Below are positions 25,559 through 34,498 of a stretch of 64,000 nucleotides of DNA, piece after piece. A model generated the notes under the pieces. That model had not been told where the DNA came from. It ran no database searches and was given only the letters and a program-made list of their open reading frames with translations. The stretch's first letter is position 1; every line of letters begins with the position of its first letter. Origin of the DNA: JBHGXV01 sp041920505 (lineage in GTDB: Bacteria; Bacillota; Bacilli; Brevibacillales; Brevibacillaceae); the NCBI GenBank assembly GCA_041920505.1, contig JBHGXV010000049.1, positions 1 to 64,000 on the forward strand, read 5' to 3'. The position numbers were made by a program, and so were the translations under genes.

Positions 25559-26548
25559 TCATCCGCACTCCCGCGTTTTCACCTGCGGATTTACCGCGTT
25601 TGGCGGCATGCTGCCGGTGAGTGCGGCAAGCAGATTCTCGGCGGCCAGTGTCGCCATGCGGACGCGGGTCCCCACGCTGGCGCTGCCGATGTGCGGCAGG
25701 GCGACGACATTGGAGAGCGTCAACAGCGGGTGGTCGAGCGGTACGGGTTCCTGTTCGAACACGTCGAGTCCCGCCGCCCAGATCTGAGAGTTTCGCAGCG
25801 CGTGATACAGCGCGTCTTCGTCGACGATGCCCCCCCGCGCCGTGTTGATGAGCACGGCCGTCGGCTTCATCAGGGACAGTTCGCGCGCGCCGATCAACTG
25901 TCTCGTTTCCGGTGTGTAGGGCGTCATGATGCAGACGAAGTCCGACCGGCGCAACAGCTCATCCAGATCCGCATAGACGACGCCCAGTTCCTGTTCGGCG
26001 GACGGTTTGCGGCAGCGGTTGTGATACCGCACATTCATCGCAAACCCTTTGGCCCGCCGTGCCACCGCCTCGCCGATCCGCCCGAGGCCAATGATGCCGA
26101 GGGTGGCGCCGTAGACGTCTTGTCCGGTCAACAACAACGGAGACCACGTCTTCCAGTCGCCCCGGCGCAAAAACTCGGATGACTCCACCAGCCGCCGCGC
26201 CGTGGCCAACAGCAGCGCAAAGGTAAGATCAGCGGTCGTCTCGGTCAACACGTCCGGGGTGTTGGTCACCACGATTCCCCGCCGGGTGGCCGCTTCCACA
26301 TCAATATTGTTGTAGCCGACCGCCATCTGGCTGATGACGCGAAGTCGCGTCGCCCGACTGAGCAGAGCCTCGTCCACCCGCTCAGTCAACAGGCAGTACA
26401 GTCCGTCGACGTCAGCGATCTCCCGCTCCAACACGTCGCGGGGAACCGGGGTCTCCTCGTCGTCCCAGAGACGCACCTCGCACGCTTCGCGCAACATCGC
26501 CAGGGCCGGTTCGGGAATGCGTCTGGTTATGTAGACAGATGGTTTCAT
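25559..26548 (-). CDS. D-2-hydroxyacid dehydrogenase (glyoxylate/hydroxypyruvate reductase, D-glycerate dehydrogenase)
   Basis: NAD(P)-dependent oxidoreductase, 329 residues, that most likely interconverts D-glycerate and hydroxypyruvate and reduces glyoxylate. The dinucleotide fold is GIIGLGRIGEAVA at about 150-165 with arginine-rich RAKGFAMNVRYHNR behind it, which suggests NADPH use. The catalytic Arg (NTARGGIVDE), Glu (FEQEPVP) and His (LPHIGSAS) are all present. It overlaps the upstream glycerate kinase by four bases (ATGA), so the two are one operon and the shared metabolite is D-glycerate. The GHRB/GyaR group fits best; formate or phosphoglycerate dehydrogenases are less likely from length and the missing ACT domain. 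Confidence 0.88.
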   Translation of the reverse strand: MKPSVYITRRIPEPALAMLREACEVRLWDDEETPVPRDVLEREIADVDGLYCLLTERVDEALLSRATRLRVISQMAVGYNNIDVEAATRRGIVVTNTPDVLTETTADLTFALLLATARRLVESSEFLRRGDWKTWSPLLLTGQDVYGATLGIIGLGRIGEAVARRAKGFAMNVRYHNRCRKPSAEQELGVVYADLDELLRRSDFVCIMTPYTPETRQLIGARELSLMKPTAVLINTARGGIVDEDALYHALRNSQIWAAGLDVFEQEPVPLDHPLLTLSNVVALPHIGSASVGTRVRMATLAAENLLAALTGSMPPNAVNPQVKTRECG

Positions 26549-27696
26549 TGCTTCTCCTCCTGTTTGTCAGCCCGCACCAGCAGGCAGACGATCTGCTCCG
26601 CCCGGTCCGACGCCCACTGGCGGGCATGTAGCATGGCTGTTTCCAGCGAACACGGGCCGGGCACGAGCGAAAATGCGGCGGCAATGCCCAGCCGGTCCAA
26701 TTGTTCGCCGTCAAGCTCCAGCGCGCCGCACAGCGCCACCACCGGCACGCGAGCGCGGGCCGCTTCCCGGCAAACCCCCGCGATCACTTTCCCGGACAGG
26801 GTCTGCCCGTCCAGCTTTCCTTCCCCGGTGATCAGCAGGTCGGCTCCAGCCAGCTTGCGGGCAAAATCGACCGCTTCCATCACAATCTCAATGCCGGGGC
26901 GGATGGTGGCGCCGAGAAAGCCGACGAGCGCCGCGCCCGTCCCGCCCGCTGCTCCGGCCCCCGGCACCCGGTCGATCTCCCTGCCCGTTTGCCGGCGCAC
27001 CACGTCAGCAAAGCGGCCCAGCGCCTCGTCCAGCACCGCCACCATCTCCGGCGTCGCTCCTTTTTGCGGGCCGAAGACAGCCGATGCGCCGTCCGGCCCG
27101 CACAGCGGGTTGGTCACGTCGCAGGCAACGAGAAACTGCGATTCCGCAAGCCGGGGATCGAGGCCGGAGACATCAATGGATGCCAGCTTCGAGAGGGCAG
27201 CACCTCCTTCGGGCAACGGCTGGCCGTCCGCATCCAAAAACGCCGCTCCGAGCGCGCGGAGCATGCCTGTCCCGGCATCGTTGGTGGCGCTGCCGCCCAG
27301 GCCGACGACAAAGCGGCGAAACCCGTCGTCGAGCGCGTGGCGGATCAACTGGCCCGTCCCGTAGCTGGAGGCGATCAGCGGATCGCGTTCGTGAGGCGCA
27401 AGCAGCGGCAGACCGGACGCCTGGGCCATCTCGATCACCGCCGTCACACCGTCGCCAAGCACGCCGTAGGCAGCCCTTCTCTGCCTGCCCAACGGGTCCA
27501 GCACATCAGCCATCCGCTTCTCTCCGCCCGTAGCTACCACCAGATTGTCCAGTGTACCCTCGCCGCCGTCGGCAAGCGGAATCTCCACCACCTCCGCCTC
27601 CGGCGCGGCTCGCAGCACGCCCTGGCAAATCGCCGCACACAACTCGCCGGCCGAAAGCGATCCTTTGAACGAATCGGGGGCTATGACTATTTTCAT
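26545..27696 (-). CDS. Glycerate kinase (GarK/GlxK family)
   Basis: Phosphorylates D-glycerate, giving 2-phosphoglycerate (or 3-phosphoglycerate in some members). The 383 residues match family length. Family motifs seen are the N-terminal IAPDSFKGSLSA, IPLADGGEGT, GLGGSATNDAGTGML, and GAAGGTGAALVGF plus LLITGEGKLDGQTLSGK in the second half. ATG follows AGAGGGAG. It is the first gene of a two-gene operon with D-glycerate dehydrogenase. Together they channel glyoxylate or hydroxypyruvate-derived glycerate into glycolysis. The operon lies between the sugar cluster and dtd, a place that is not occupied by these genes in B. subtilis. Confidence 0.93.
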   Translation of the reverse strand: MKIVIAPDSFKGSLSAGELCAAICQGVLRAAPEAEVVEIPLADGGEGTLDNLVVATGGEKRMADVLDPLGRQRRAAYGVLGDGVTAVIEMAQASGLPLLAPHERDPLIASSYGTGQLIRHALDDGFRRFVVGLGGSATNDAGTGMLRALGAAFLDADGQPLPEGGAALSKLASIDVSGLDPRLAESQFLVACDVTNPLCGPDGASAVFGPQKGATPEMVAVLDEALGRFADVVRRQTGREIDRVPGAGAAGGTGAALVGFLGATIRPGIEIVMEAVDFARKLAGADLLITGEGKLDGQTLSGKVIAGVCREAARARVPVVALCGALELDGEQLDRLGIAAAFSLVPGPCSLETAMLHARQWASDRAEQIVCLLVRADKQEEKQ

Positions 27697-27851
27697 CGAG
27701 ATCTCCCTCTGTTTCCTTTTTCCCTATTGTACCATCCCCCAGGGAATGGCTGCAGCGGATATCGGCACGTCGGCACAAGCAACGAAATCAAGGCCAAAAA
27801 AAGCCGCCGCACCGATATTCGGCGCAACAGCAAACGCTTGTCGTCCGTCTC

Positions 27852-28289
27852 TTAACTTTCCACGATCAGCGTGACCGGCCCATCGTTGACCAGCCGCACG
27901 TCCATCATCGCGCCGAAGCGGCCCGTTTCCACGTGCAAGCCCTTGGCGCGCAAGGCTTCGTTGAACAGCTCGTACAGCGGCTCGGCGTGCTCCGGGCGGG
28001 CCGCATTCATGAAATTGGGACGCCGCCCCTTGCGACAGTCGCCGTACAGGGTAAATTGCGAGACGGACAAAATCTGTCCGCCAACCTCCAGCACCGAGCG
28101 GTTCATCTTTCCGTCCTCGTCTTCAAAAATCCGCAAATGGGCGATCTTTTCGGCGACAGCATTCACCTGTTTTTCCGTATCGTCATGGGTGATGCCGACG
28201 AGCAGCACCAGCCCGTGCCGGATCGCTCCCACCGTCTCTTCGGCCACGGTCACACTTGCCTCTTTACTGCGTTGCACGACGACGCGCAC
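27852..28289 (-). CDS. dtd: D-aminoacyl-tRNA deacylase
   Basis: Removes D-amino acids and glycine mis-attached to tRNA. The 145-residue chain begins MRVVVQRSKEASVTV and contains the two cross-subunit active-site motifs SQFTLYGD and, near the C-terminus, NDGPVTLIVES (normally NxGPVT, here with an inserted-looking Asp as in many homologues). The GTG at 28289 is 8 bases from AAGGAG; the frame extends upstream without a site. It is encoded 156 bases after relA on the same strand, matching the relA-dtd pair of Bacillales. Confidence 0.93.
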   Translation of the reverse strand: MRVVVQRSKEASVTVAEETVGAIRHGLVLLVGITHDDTEKQVNAVAEKIAHLRIFEDEDGKMNRSVLEVGGQILSVSQFTLYGDCRKGRRPNFMNAARPEHAEPLYELFNEALRAKGLHVETGRFGAMMDVRLVNDGPVTLIVES

Positions 28290-28445
28290 GTTTCTCACTC
28301 CTTGTCCGTCCGATCGGCGCAACTTCCGTCCATCGGCGGCCGTACGCCGCCCGACAGCGAAAAGCAGCACCCCTGAGGCGCTGCACCGACGCTCGTTCAT
28401 TGATTGATCGATTCCTGTACCGGATTGTCGCCGCCAACATCGCGG

Positions 28446-30611
28446 TCAGGTGTTCAAAATCCGGCGGACACAGTAGATGTCCTTGATCCGCTTGATCCGC
28501 TCCACCACTTTTTGCAGGTGATCGAGATTGGAGATCGAGATCGTCATGTGGATGGTAGCCACCCGGTTGCGGTCGGCTTTGCCGCTCACCGCCGTGATGT
28601 TGGTCTTCGTCTCGCCCACCACCTGCAGCACGTCGTTCAACAACCCGCTGCGGTCGTGGCCGGTAATCTCGATGTCCACATTGTAATTCTGCTTCAAGTC
28701 GGCTTCCCATTCGACCGGAATCAGCCGTTCGCTGGTTTCCCCGGACTGGATGTTGGGACAGTCGCGCCGGTGAACCGACACGCCCCGGCCGCGCGTGATA
28801 AAGCCGATAATGTCGTCGCCCGGCACCGGCGTACAGCAGCGGGAAAGGCGAACCAGCAGGTTGTCGACCCCTCTGACGCGCACACCCGTCTCGCTGCGGA
28901 CAGCGGTCCGCGTCTGAGTCGGCTTGAATTCGGGAACTGTCTGCTCCTCCCGGTCGCGGCGCAGTTTCTCGGTCAGGCGGGAGACGATCTGTGCGGCGGT
29001 AAGACCGCCATAACCGACGGCGGCAAACATGTCCTCCTGCCCCTGGAAGTTGAACTTGGCCGCCGCGTCCCGCAGGTTTTCCTCGGTCAACACGTCCTTG
29101 ACGTCGAAGCCACGCGCCTTGATCTCCGCCTCCACCATCTGCTGCCCTTTGGCCACGTTCTCTTCCCGCTTCTCTTTTTTGAACCACTGCTTGATCTTGT
29201 TGCGCGCGTGCGCCGACTTGGCGATCTTCAGCCAGTCCTGGCTCGGCCCGTACGAGTGTTTGGAGGTGAGGATCTCGACGATGTCGCCGGTGCGCAGGAC
29301 AAAATCAAGCGGGACGATCTTGCCGTTCACCTTGGCGCCGATACAGCGGTTGCCCACGGCGGAGTGAATCCGGTAGGCGAAGTCCAGCGGAACCGAACCT
29401 TTCGGCAGCTCCACGACATCCCCTTTCGGCGTAAACACGAACACCGTGTCGGAAAACAAGTCCTGCTTGAGCGATTCCATGAACTCCTGCGCGTTGGGCG
29501 CCTCTTCCTGACCGCCCTGGATGATCTCGCGCAAGTTGCCCAGTTTTTCTTCAAACGAGCCTTGCACGACGCCTTTGCCTTCTTTGTACGCCCAGTGGGC
29601 GGCGATCCCGATCTCCGCCGTCCGGTGCATCTCCCAAGTGCGGATCTGCACCTCAAGCGGCTCCCCTTTGGGGCCGATCACCGTGGTGTGCAGGGATTGG
29701 TACATGTTGGCCTTGGGCATCGCGATATAATCCTTGAAACGTCCGGGCATCGGTTTCCACAAGGTGTGGACGATCCCCAGGACGGCGTAACAGTCGCGGA
29801 TGTCGTTGACGATGATGCGCAGCGCGAGCAGGTCGTAGATTTCGTTGAACTGCTTGTTCTGCGTCACCATCTTTTTGTAGATGCTGTAGATGTGCTTGGG
29901 GCGGCCGGAAATCTCCGCTTCGATGTGCAGTTCCTTCAGCTTTTCCTGGATCATGTCGGCCGCTTCTTTCAGGTACGCTTCCCGCTCCGCCCGCTTCTTC
30001 TGCATCAGGTTGACGATGCGGTAATACTGCTGCGGGTTGATGTAGCGAAGCGCGATATCCTCCAGTTCCCACTTGACCGAGGCGATCCCCAGCCGGTGGG
30101 CGAGCGGCGCGAAAATCTCCAGGGTCTCGTCGGAAATCTCCCGTTGCTTCTCCTCGGACATGTGGCGCAGGGTGCGCATGTTGTGCAGGCGGTCGGCCAG
30201 CTTGATCAGGATGACGCGGATGTCCTGCGCCATCGCCACCAGCATCTTGCGGTGGTTCTCGGCCAACTGCTCTTCCTTGGACTTGTACTTGATCTTCTCC
30301 AGCTTGGTTACCCCATCAACCAACAACGCCACTTCAGGACCGAACTGCTCGCGCAGGTACTCAAGCGTAATATCCGTATCCTCGACGACATCGTGCAGAA
30401 AGCCTGCGGCAATCGTCACCGCATCCATCTGGAGGTTGGCGAGGATCCCGGCGACGGCGATCGGATGCATGATATAGGGCACGCCCGATTTACGTACCTG
30501 TCCTTCATGCGCCTTGTTCGCCACTTCATAGGCACGCTGGATCAGTTCCACATCCGCTTCTGACAGATAGGTACTCGCTTTTTTGATAATCTCATCTATG
30601 CCCGTTATCAT
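28446..30611 (-). CDS. relA: Bifunctional (p)ppGpp synthetase/hydrolase Rel
   Basis: Long RSH protein of 721 residues that makes and degrades the stringent alarmone. The hydrolase domain is active by its HDVVEDTD motif, the synthetase region has PGRFKDYIAMPK, YQSLHTT and EVQIRT, followed by TGS (VFVFTPKGDVVELPKG), the helical and zinc-finger region (RCCTPVPGD ... HRRDCPN) and a C-terminal ACT domain ending VRRILNT. Both catalytic halves are intact, so it is the single bifunctional Rel expected in Firmicutes. ATG 30611 follows AAGGGAAGGG. Unlike in B. subtilis it is not directly behind apt: a lipoprotein gene and a terminator intervene. Confidence 0.96.
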   Translation of the reverse strand: MITGIDEIIKKASTYLSEADVELIQRAYEVANKAHEGQVRKSGVPYIMHPIAVAGILANLQMDAVTIAAGFLHDVVEDTDITLEYLREQFGPEVALLVDGVTKLEKIKYKSKEEQLAENHRKMLVAMAQDIRVILIKLADRLHNMRTLRHMSEEKQREISDETLEIFAPLAHRLGIASVKWELEDIALRYINPQQYYRIVNLMQKKRAEREAYLKEAADMIQEKLKELHIEAEISGRPKHIYSIYKKMVTQNKQFNEIYDLLALRIIVNDIRDCYAVLGIVHTLWKPMPGRFKDYIAMPKANMYQSLHTTVIGPKGEPLEVQIRTWEMHRTAEIGIAAHWAYKEGKGVVQGSFEEKLGNLREIIQGGQEEAPNAQEFMESLKQDLFSDTVFVFTPKGDVVELPKGSVPLDFAYRIHSAVGNRCIGAKVNGKIVPLDFVLRTGDIVEILTSKHSYGPSQDWLKIAKSAHARNKIKQWFKKEKREENVAKGQQMVEAEIKARGFDVKDVLTEENLRDAAAKFNFQGQEDMFAAVGYGGLTAAQIVSRLTEKLRRDREEQTVPEFKPTQTRTAVRSETGVRVRGVDNLLVRLSRCCTPVPGDDIIGFITRGRGVSVHRRDCPNIQSGETSERLIPVEWEADLKQNYNVDIEITGHDRSGLLNDVLQVVGETKTNITAVSGKADRNRVATIHMTISISNLDHLQKVVERIKRIKDIYCVRRILNT

Positions 30612-30848
30612 AGTTCCCTTCCCTTGTTTTCTGTGCCCGCATTTTCCCGTGTCTCTCTGGACGGCACACGATCGCATTAGCTGGCCACCCTGCACGGAAG
30701 GCCTGGACTTCTGAAAAAGCGTATTACTTTTTATTATCTTGTAAGAGAAAGGCATTGTAAAGATGAAACTGCCCAAGTGACCCGAGCAGTGAAAAAAAGA
30801 GAGGGAACCCACCACATGCACAACAGATTCTTCCAGAGATGGAGAAGT

Positions 30849-31394
30849 TTATTTCCACGCGGAGACTTTGCGCAACATTTCGGTTAGCTCGAAAATCTGC
30901 TTGCGATAGGCTTCGCCATGTTCTTTTCCAGGATTATGTATATTTATTTCCTTTGCTTGGGACGCAATGTTGCGCAACTCTTCCTTATGGGTGTGAAAAA
31001 TCTCGCGGGCGTTTGCTTGATCAGTCAACCTGCGCAATGTTTTCAGATAGTCTCCGATCTCTTTCGTCAGCGAAAAGACAGGCTCTTGCAATGAAGGGTC
31101 GATGACTGGATGTGTCGCTTTTCTCTCTCTGTTTTGAATAAAAGCAAACTCATACAATCCATGGCGTAAAAAACCGTCGATTCGTCCTTGCGTATATACC
31201 ATCTCAGTTTGTGTTTGGGCATCGGCACACAGAACGCTTATGTCAGAAAGTTCAGCAAGCAACACGGAATACTGGTGATGAAAGATGTCATGAGTTAAAC
31301 TGTAGACTTCTGATTCTGATACAGGATTGACACTGCTACAGGCAGCACACAGAAAAATAACGGCCAACATGAAAAGAAACGCGATTTTTTTCAT
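30849..31394 (-). CDS. Small lipoprotein of unknown function
   Basis: A 181-residue exported protein with an 18-residue signal and lipobox CAACSS (Cys19), so it is anchored outside the membrane by lipid. The rest is helical and charged with no recognised domain. ATG follows GGAAAGGAT. The gene is visibly more AT-rich than its neighbours and lies alone between apt and relA, two genes that are adjacent in B. subtilis, so it was probably inserted, perhaps by transfer. The apt terminator at 31473-31515 stands just upstream, so it needs its own promoter, which I could not place with confidence. Confidence 0.82.
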   Translation of the reverse strand: MKKIAFLFMLAVIFLCAACSSVNPVSESEVYSLTHDIFHHQYSVLLAELSDISVLCADAQTQTEMVYTQGRIDGFLRHGLYEFAFIQNRERKATHPVIDPSLQEPVFSLTKEIGDYLKTLRRLTDQANAREIFHTHKEELRNIASQAKEINIHNPGKEHGEAYRKQIFELTEMLRKVSAWK

Positions 31395-31472
31395 TTTTTC
31401 ATCCTTTCCGTTGTGTTTGGCAATGGATACATGCCGAATGTGTAACCGGTTGGACGCATCGTCTGCGTCCTG

Positions 31473-31515
31473 TAAAAAAAAGTAAGGGTAGATATCATTC
31501 TACCCTTACTTTTTC
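31473..31515 (-). terminator. Strong terminator after apt
   Basis: Perfect 12-bp stem AGTAAGGGTAGA / TCTACCCTTACT with a 6-base loop; on the minus strand it is followed by a run of eight T, 20 bases after the apt stop. Confidence 0.93.
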
Positions 31516-31534
31516 TGGTTGCACAAGCCATTTG

Positions 31535-32047
31535 TCAATACTCGACGAGCGACTTCACCGGAATGTCGCCCAGTTTTTTCCGCCCTTCCAGATACGTCAG
31601 CTCAATCAGGAAGGTGGCGCCCACGACCTGACCGCCCAGTTGCTCCACCAGGTTGATGGTCGTGGAAATCGTGCCGCCGGTGGCGAGCAAATCGTCGGCG
31701 ATCAGCACCCGCTGACCCGGCTGGATCGCGTCAACGTGCATCGCCAGCGCGTCTTTCCCGTACTCCAGACTGTACTCCGCCTTGATCGATTCGTACGGCA
31801 ACTTGCCTGCCTTGCGCACCGGGACAAACCCGACGCCGAGCGAAACGGAAAGCGGCGCACCGACGACGAAACCGCGCGCTTCCGGCCCGGCGATCACGTC
31901 TATGTTGAGCGTGCGGGCAAACTCGGCCAACTGCTCGATCGCCGCCTTGTACACAGGGCCGTTCTTCAAGAGGGTGGTAATGTCCTTGAAGCGAATGCCA
32001 GGCTGGGGATAATCGGGAATGACGCGGATATACTCTTTGAAATTCAT
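31535..32047 (-). CDS. apt: Adenine phosphoribosyltransferase
   Basis: Salvages adenine to AMP with PRPP. The 170 residues are the usual length; the PRPP-binding motif is VLIADDLLATGGT, the flexible-loop region EYSLEYGKDALAMH and the N-terminal YPQPGIRFKDITTLL are complete. ATG lies 9 bases after AGGAGG. It follows recJ by 16 bases in the same orientation, forming the recJ-apt unit that is closed by a strong terminator. Confidence 0.96.
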   Translation of the reverse strand: MNFKEYIRVIPDYPQPGIRFKDITTLLKNGPVYKAAIEQLAEFARTLNIDVIAGPEARGFVVGAPLSVSLGVGFVPVRKAGKLPYESIKAEYSLEYGKDALAMHVDAIQPGQRVLIADDLLATGGTISTTINLVEQLGGQVVGATFLIELTYLEGRKKLGDIPVKSLVEY

Positions 32048-32063
32048 ACCGTAGGGCCTCCTG

Positions 32064-34430
32064 TCACATGGCTGTTTCCAGCCATTGATTCAAGTATTGG
32101 GTCAAGGCTTCGTGCGAGGAAAGCAACAACTCGGTGGCGAGTTCGGTCTCTTCTTTCCACGCCCGGTACCATGTCGATTCTTCCAGCGAGCGCTTCTCGG
32201 GCGCGGGATTGAGCGCGTAGCGCTCCGCCTCTTCCAAGAGAAACTCAAGCTCGACGAACACCCTGAGCATCCCGTCAAGGGTATCGCGCTTCAGGTTTTG
32301 TCTGCGGGCGAGCGCGTCAAGGTGCTGTTTTGGCACCTGGGGATACTGGCGGAAAAACTGGTACAGCGCTTTAAACTGGTCGCGGCTGGGGAAGTGAAGC
32401 CGCTCCAGGCCGAGGTCGGGCTCGCCGAACAAACAGTAGACGCGTTCGACGTGGCGCATGCGCGTCAACACATCGGCAAGAGCCGCCTGCGTGCGGGGCA
32501 GATCGACCAAGGCCAACAGCGGCACGCCCGCCAACGGTCCTTCCTGTCCGGCCGCGCATTCTTTAAGCGCCTCCGCCCCCGCATACACCGGCAACAGCGA
32601 CGCGTCTTTATCGTCACACAACATTTGGTAGGTATCCTCGCGAAACGCGACCGCAACCAGTGCGCCGTGCGCGGCCAGCGAGCGCAGCCGCGCTTGTTTG
32701 TCCCGCGCCCCCCGGTAGTCAAACACTTGCCTGTGCGGCACGGCGAGGTCGCGAATCACCAGTTGCGGCTTGCGGCTGCCGTTCCACTCGTTGACCGTCA
32801 ACTCCCCCAGCACCTGCAACTGCGCCGAGGGCGTCAGGTGCTCGGTCAGGTGGGCGAGTTGGAAGCCGATGGCGTCCAGACTTTTGCCCGCCGCCGTCAA
32901 GGCGCATTTGAGATGGCTGTCGTCCCTTCCGATTTTGCGAAGTCCGCTTATGGCAACGTCTTTCACCAGCACAAGCGGCGTGGGATTGCCCATGCCAAAC
33001 GGCGCGAGCGCTTCCATTTCACAGGCCAGTTCAAGTCCGGCCGCGTCAAGCGGAATCTCCAGATCCACCCGCGTCTGCGGCAGGAAGTCTTCGTCCGTAA
33101 GCCACGCGCGGGCCAGTTCATTCAGCCGCGCGCGCAGCGGTTCCAGGTTCTCCACGGGCAGGGTCATCCCCGCCGCCATCGTGTGGCCGCCGTAGTGCGG
33201 CAACAAGTCCTTGCAGGCGGTCAGCGCCTCGTACATGTCAAAACCGGCGATACTTCTCGCCGAACCCTTGGCGGTTCCCTTCTCGGGATCGATGCCGAGC
33301 ACGATGGTCGGCCGGTAAAACATCTCCACCAGACGCGAAGCGACAATTCCGACGACGCCGACGTTCCAGCCTACCTTGGCCAGCACCAGCACATGGTTGT
33401 CGGCGAGCGGATAGCGCTCGCGCACCATCGCTTCCGCCTCCGCCGTCATCGCCTCCACCAGTTCCTGCCGTTCGCGGTTGAGCGCGTCCAGCCTAAGCGC
33501 CAAGTCGTGCGCCTCGTTCGGGTCTGTGGCGGCCAACAGCTTCACTGCCGCTTCCGCCGTCTCCAGTCGTCCCCCGGCGTTGATCCTCGGGGCGATAGCG
33601 AAGCCGACGTGTCCGGCGGTCAGTTCTTTTTCGTCCAGTCCTGAGACGCGGATCAAGGCCTGCAGGCCGGGTTGGCGCGTCTGGTTGAGCCGCTTCAGGC
33701 CGTAGTGGGCGAGGATGCGGTTTTCGTCCACCAGCGGGACCAGATCGGCAATGGTGCCGATGGCGGCGATGTCGACGAGATGCATCGGCGGTTCGCCGAG
33801 CAAGGCGTGAGCCAGCTTGAAGGCGACGCCCACTCCGGCCAGCATATCGAACGGATAGGGACAGCCGGGCTTTTTCGGATTGATCACAGCAAATGCCTCC
33901 GGGAGAACAGCCGGAGGCTCGTGATGGTCGGTGACGATGATATCCAGCCCCAACTCACGCGCGAACGCCACCTGTTCGACGGCGCTGATGCCGGTGTCAA
34001 CGGTGACGACCAGTTTGAACCCGCGTTCGCAAATGGCGGCGATCGCCTCCCGGTTGAGGCCGTAGCCTTCTGTGAAACGGTTGGGAATATAGTAGTCAAA
34101 ACGGGCGCCCAACTGGCGCATGACGTGAATCATCAAGGCGGTGGAACTGACACCATCCGCGTCGTAATCGCCGTACAGGCAGATCGGCTCGCCCGAGGCG
34201 ATCACCTGGCGGATGCGCGTAACGGCAACCTCCATTCCGTCGAGCAAGAACGGGTCGTGAAACTGCTCGACACTCACATGCAAAAACGCATTCGCACGCT
34301 CCACGGTGTCGATCCCCCGGATCACCAACAGGCGCGCGAGGTATGGCGAAATCCCGCATTCACGGGCAATCTGTTCGCATATTGCTTCATCATACGCGGC
34401 CAACTGCCAGCGTGCTCTCGCTTTTAGCAT
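32064..34430 (-). CDS. recJ: Single-stranded-DNA-specific exonuclease RecJ
   Basis: 5'-3' exonuclease in recombination and repair, 788 residues, close to the long Bacillus form (YrvE). DHH motifs are YGDYDADGVSSTAL and VTDHHEPP with VTVDTGIS between; the DHHA1 part has GGHTMAAGMTL, then an OB domain (ISGLRKIGRDDSHLKCAL). The last 230 residues are the extra C-terminal domain of Bacillales RecJ of unknown role. ATG 34430 follows GGAGGGCGG; the frame extends seven codons upstream without need. Directly followed by apt. Confidence 0.95.
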   Translation of the reverse strand: MLKARARWQLAAYDEAICEQIARECGISPYLARLLVIRGIDTVERANAFLHVSVEQFHDPFLLDGMEVAVTRIRQVIASGEPICLYGDYDADGVSSTALMIHVMRQLGARFDYYIPNRFTEGYGLNREAIAAICERGFKLVVTVDTGISAVEQVAFARELGLDIIVTDHHEPPAVLPEAFAVINPKKPGCPYPFDMLAGVGVAFKLAHALLGEPPMHLVDIAAIGTIADLVPLVDENRILAHYGLKRLNQTRQPGLQALIRVSGLDEKELTAGHVGFAIAPRINAGGRLETAEAAVKLLAATDPNEAHDLALRLDALNRERQELVEAMTAEAEAMVRERYPLADNHVLVLAKVGWNVGVVGIVASRLVEMFYRPTIVLGIDPEKGTAKGSARSIAGFDMYEALTACKDLLPHYGGHTMAAGMTLPVENLEPLRARLNELARAWLTDEDFLPQTRVDLEIPLDAAGLELACEMEALAPFGMGNPTPLVLVKDVAISGLRKIGRDDSHLKCALTAAGKSLDAIGFQLAHLTEHLTPSAQLQVLGELTVNEWNGSRKPQLVIRDLAVPHRQVFDYRGARDKQARLRSLAAHGALVAVAFREDTYQMLCDDKDASLLPVYAGAEALKECAAGQEGPLAGVPLLALVDLPRTQAALADVLTRMRHVERVYCLFGEPDLGLERLHFPSRDQFKALYQFFRQYPQVPKQHLDALARRQNLKRDTLDGMLRVFVELEFLLEEAERYALNPAPEKRSLEESTWYRAWKEETELATELLLSSHEALTQYLNQWLETAM

Positions 34431-34498
34431 AGACCGCCCTCCAATCCCCATCCATTATATAAAAAGGGGAAAGGGCTGACAATACGCCAAAACACCCG

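Noticed and set aside
28404..30563. 719-codon plus-strand frame opposite relA
   Set aside because: Mirrors relA codons; no start signal or protein motif.
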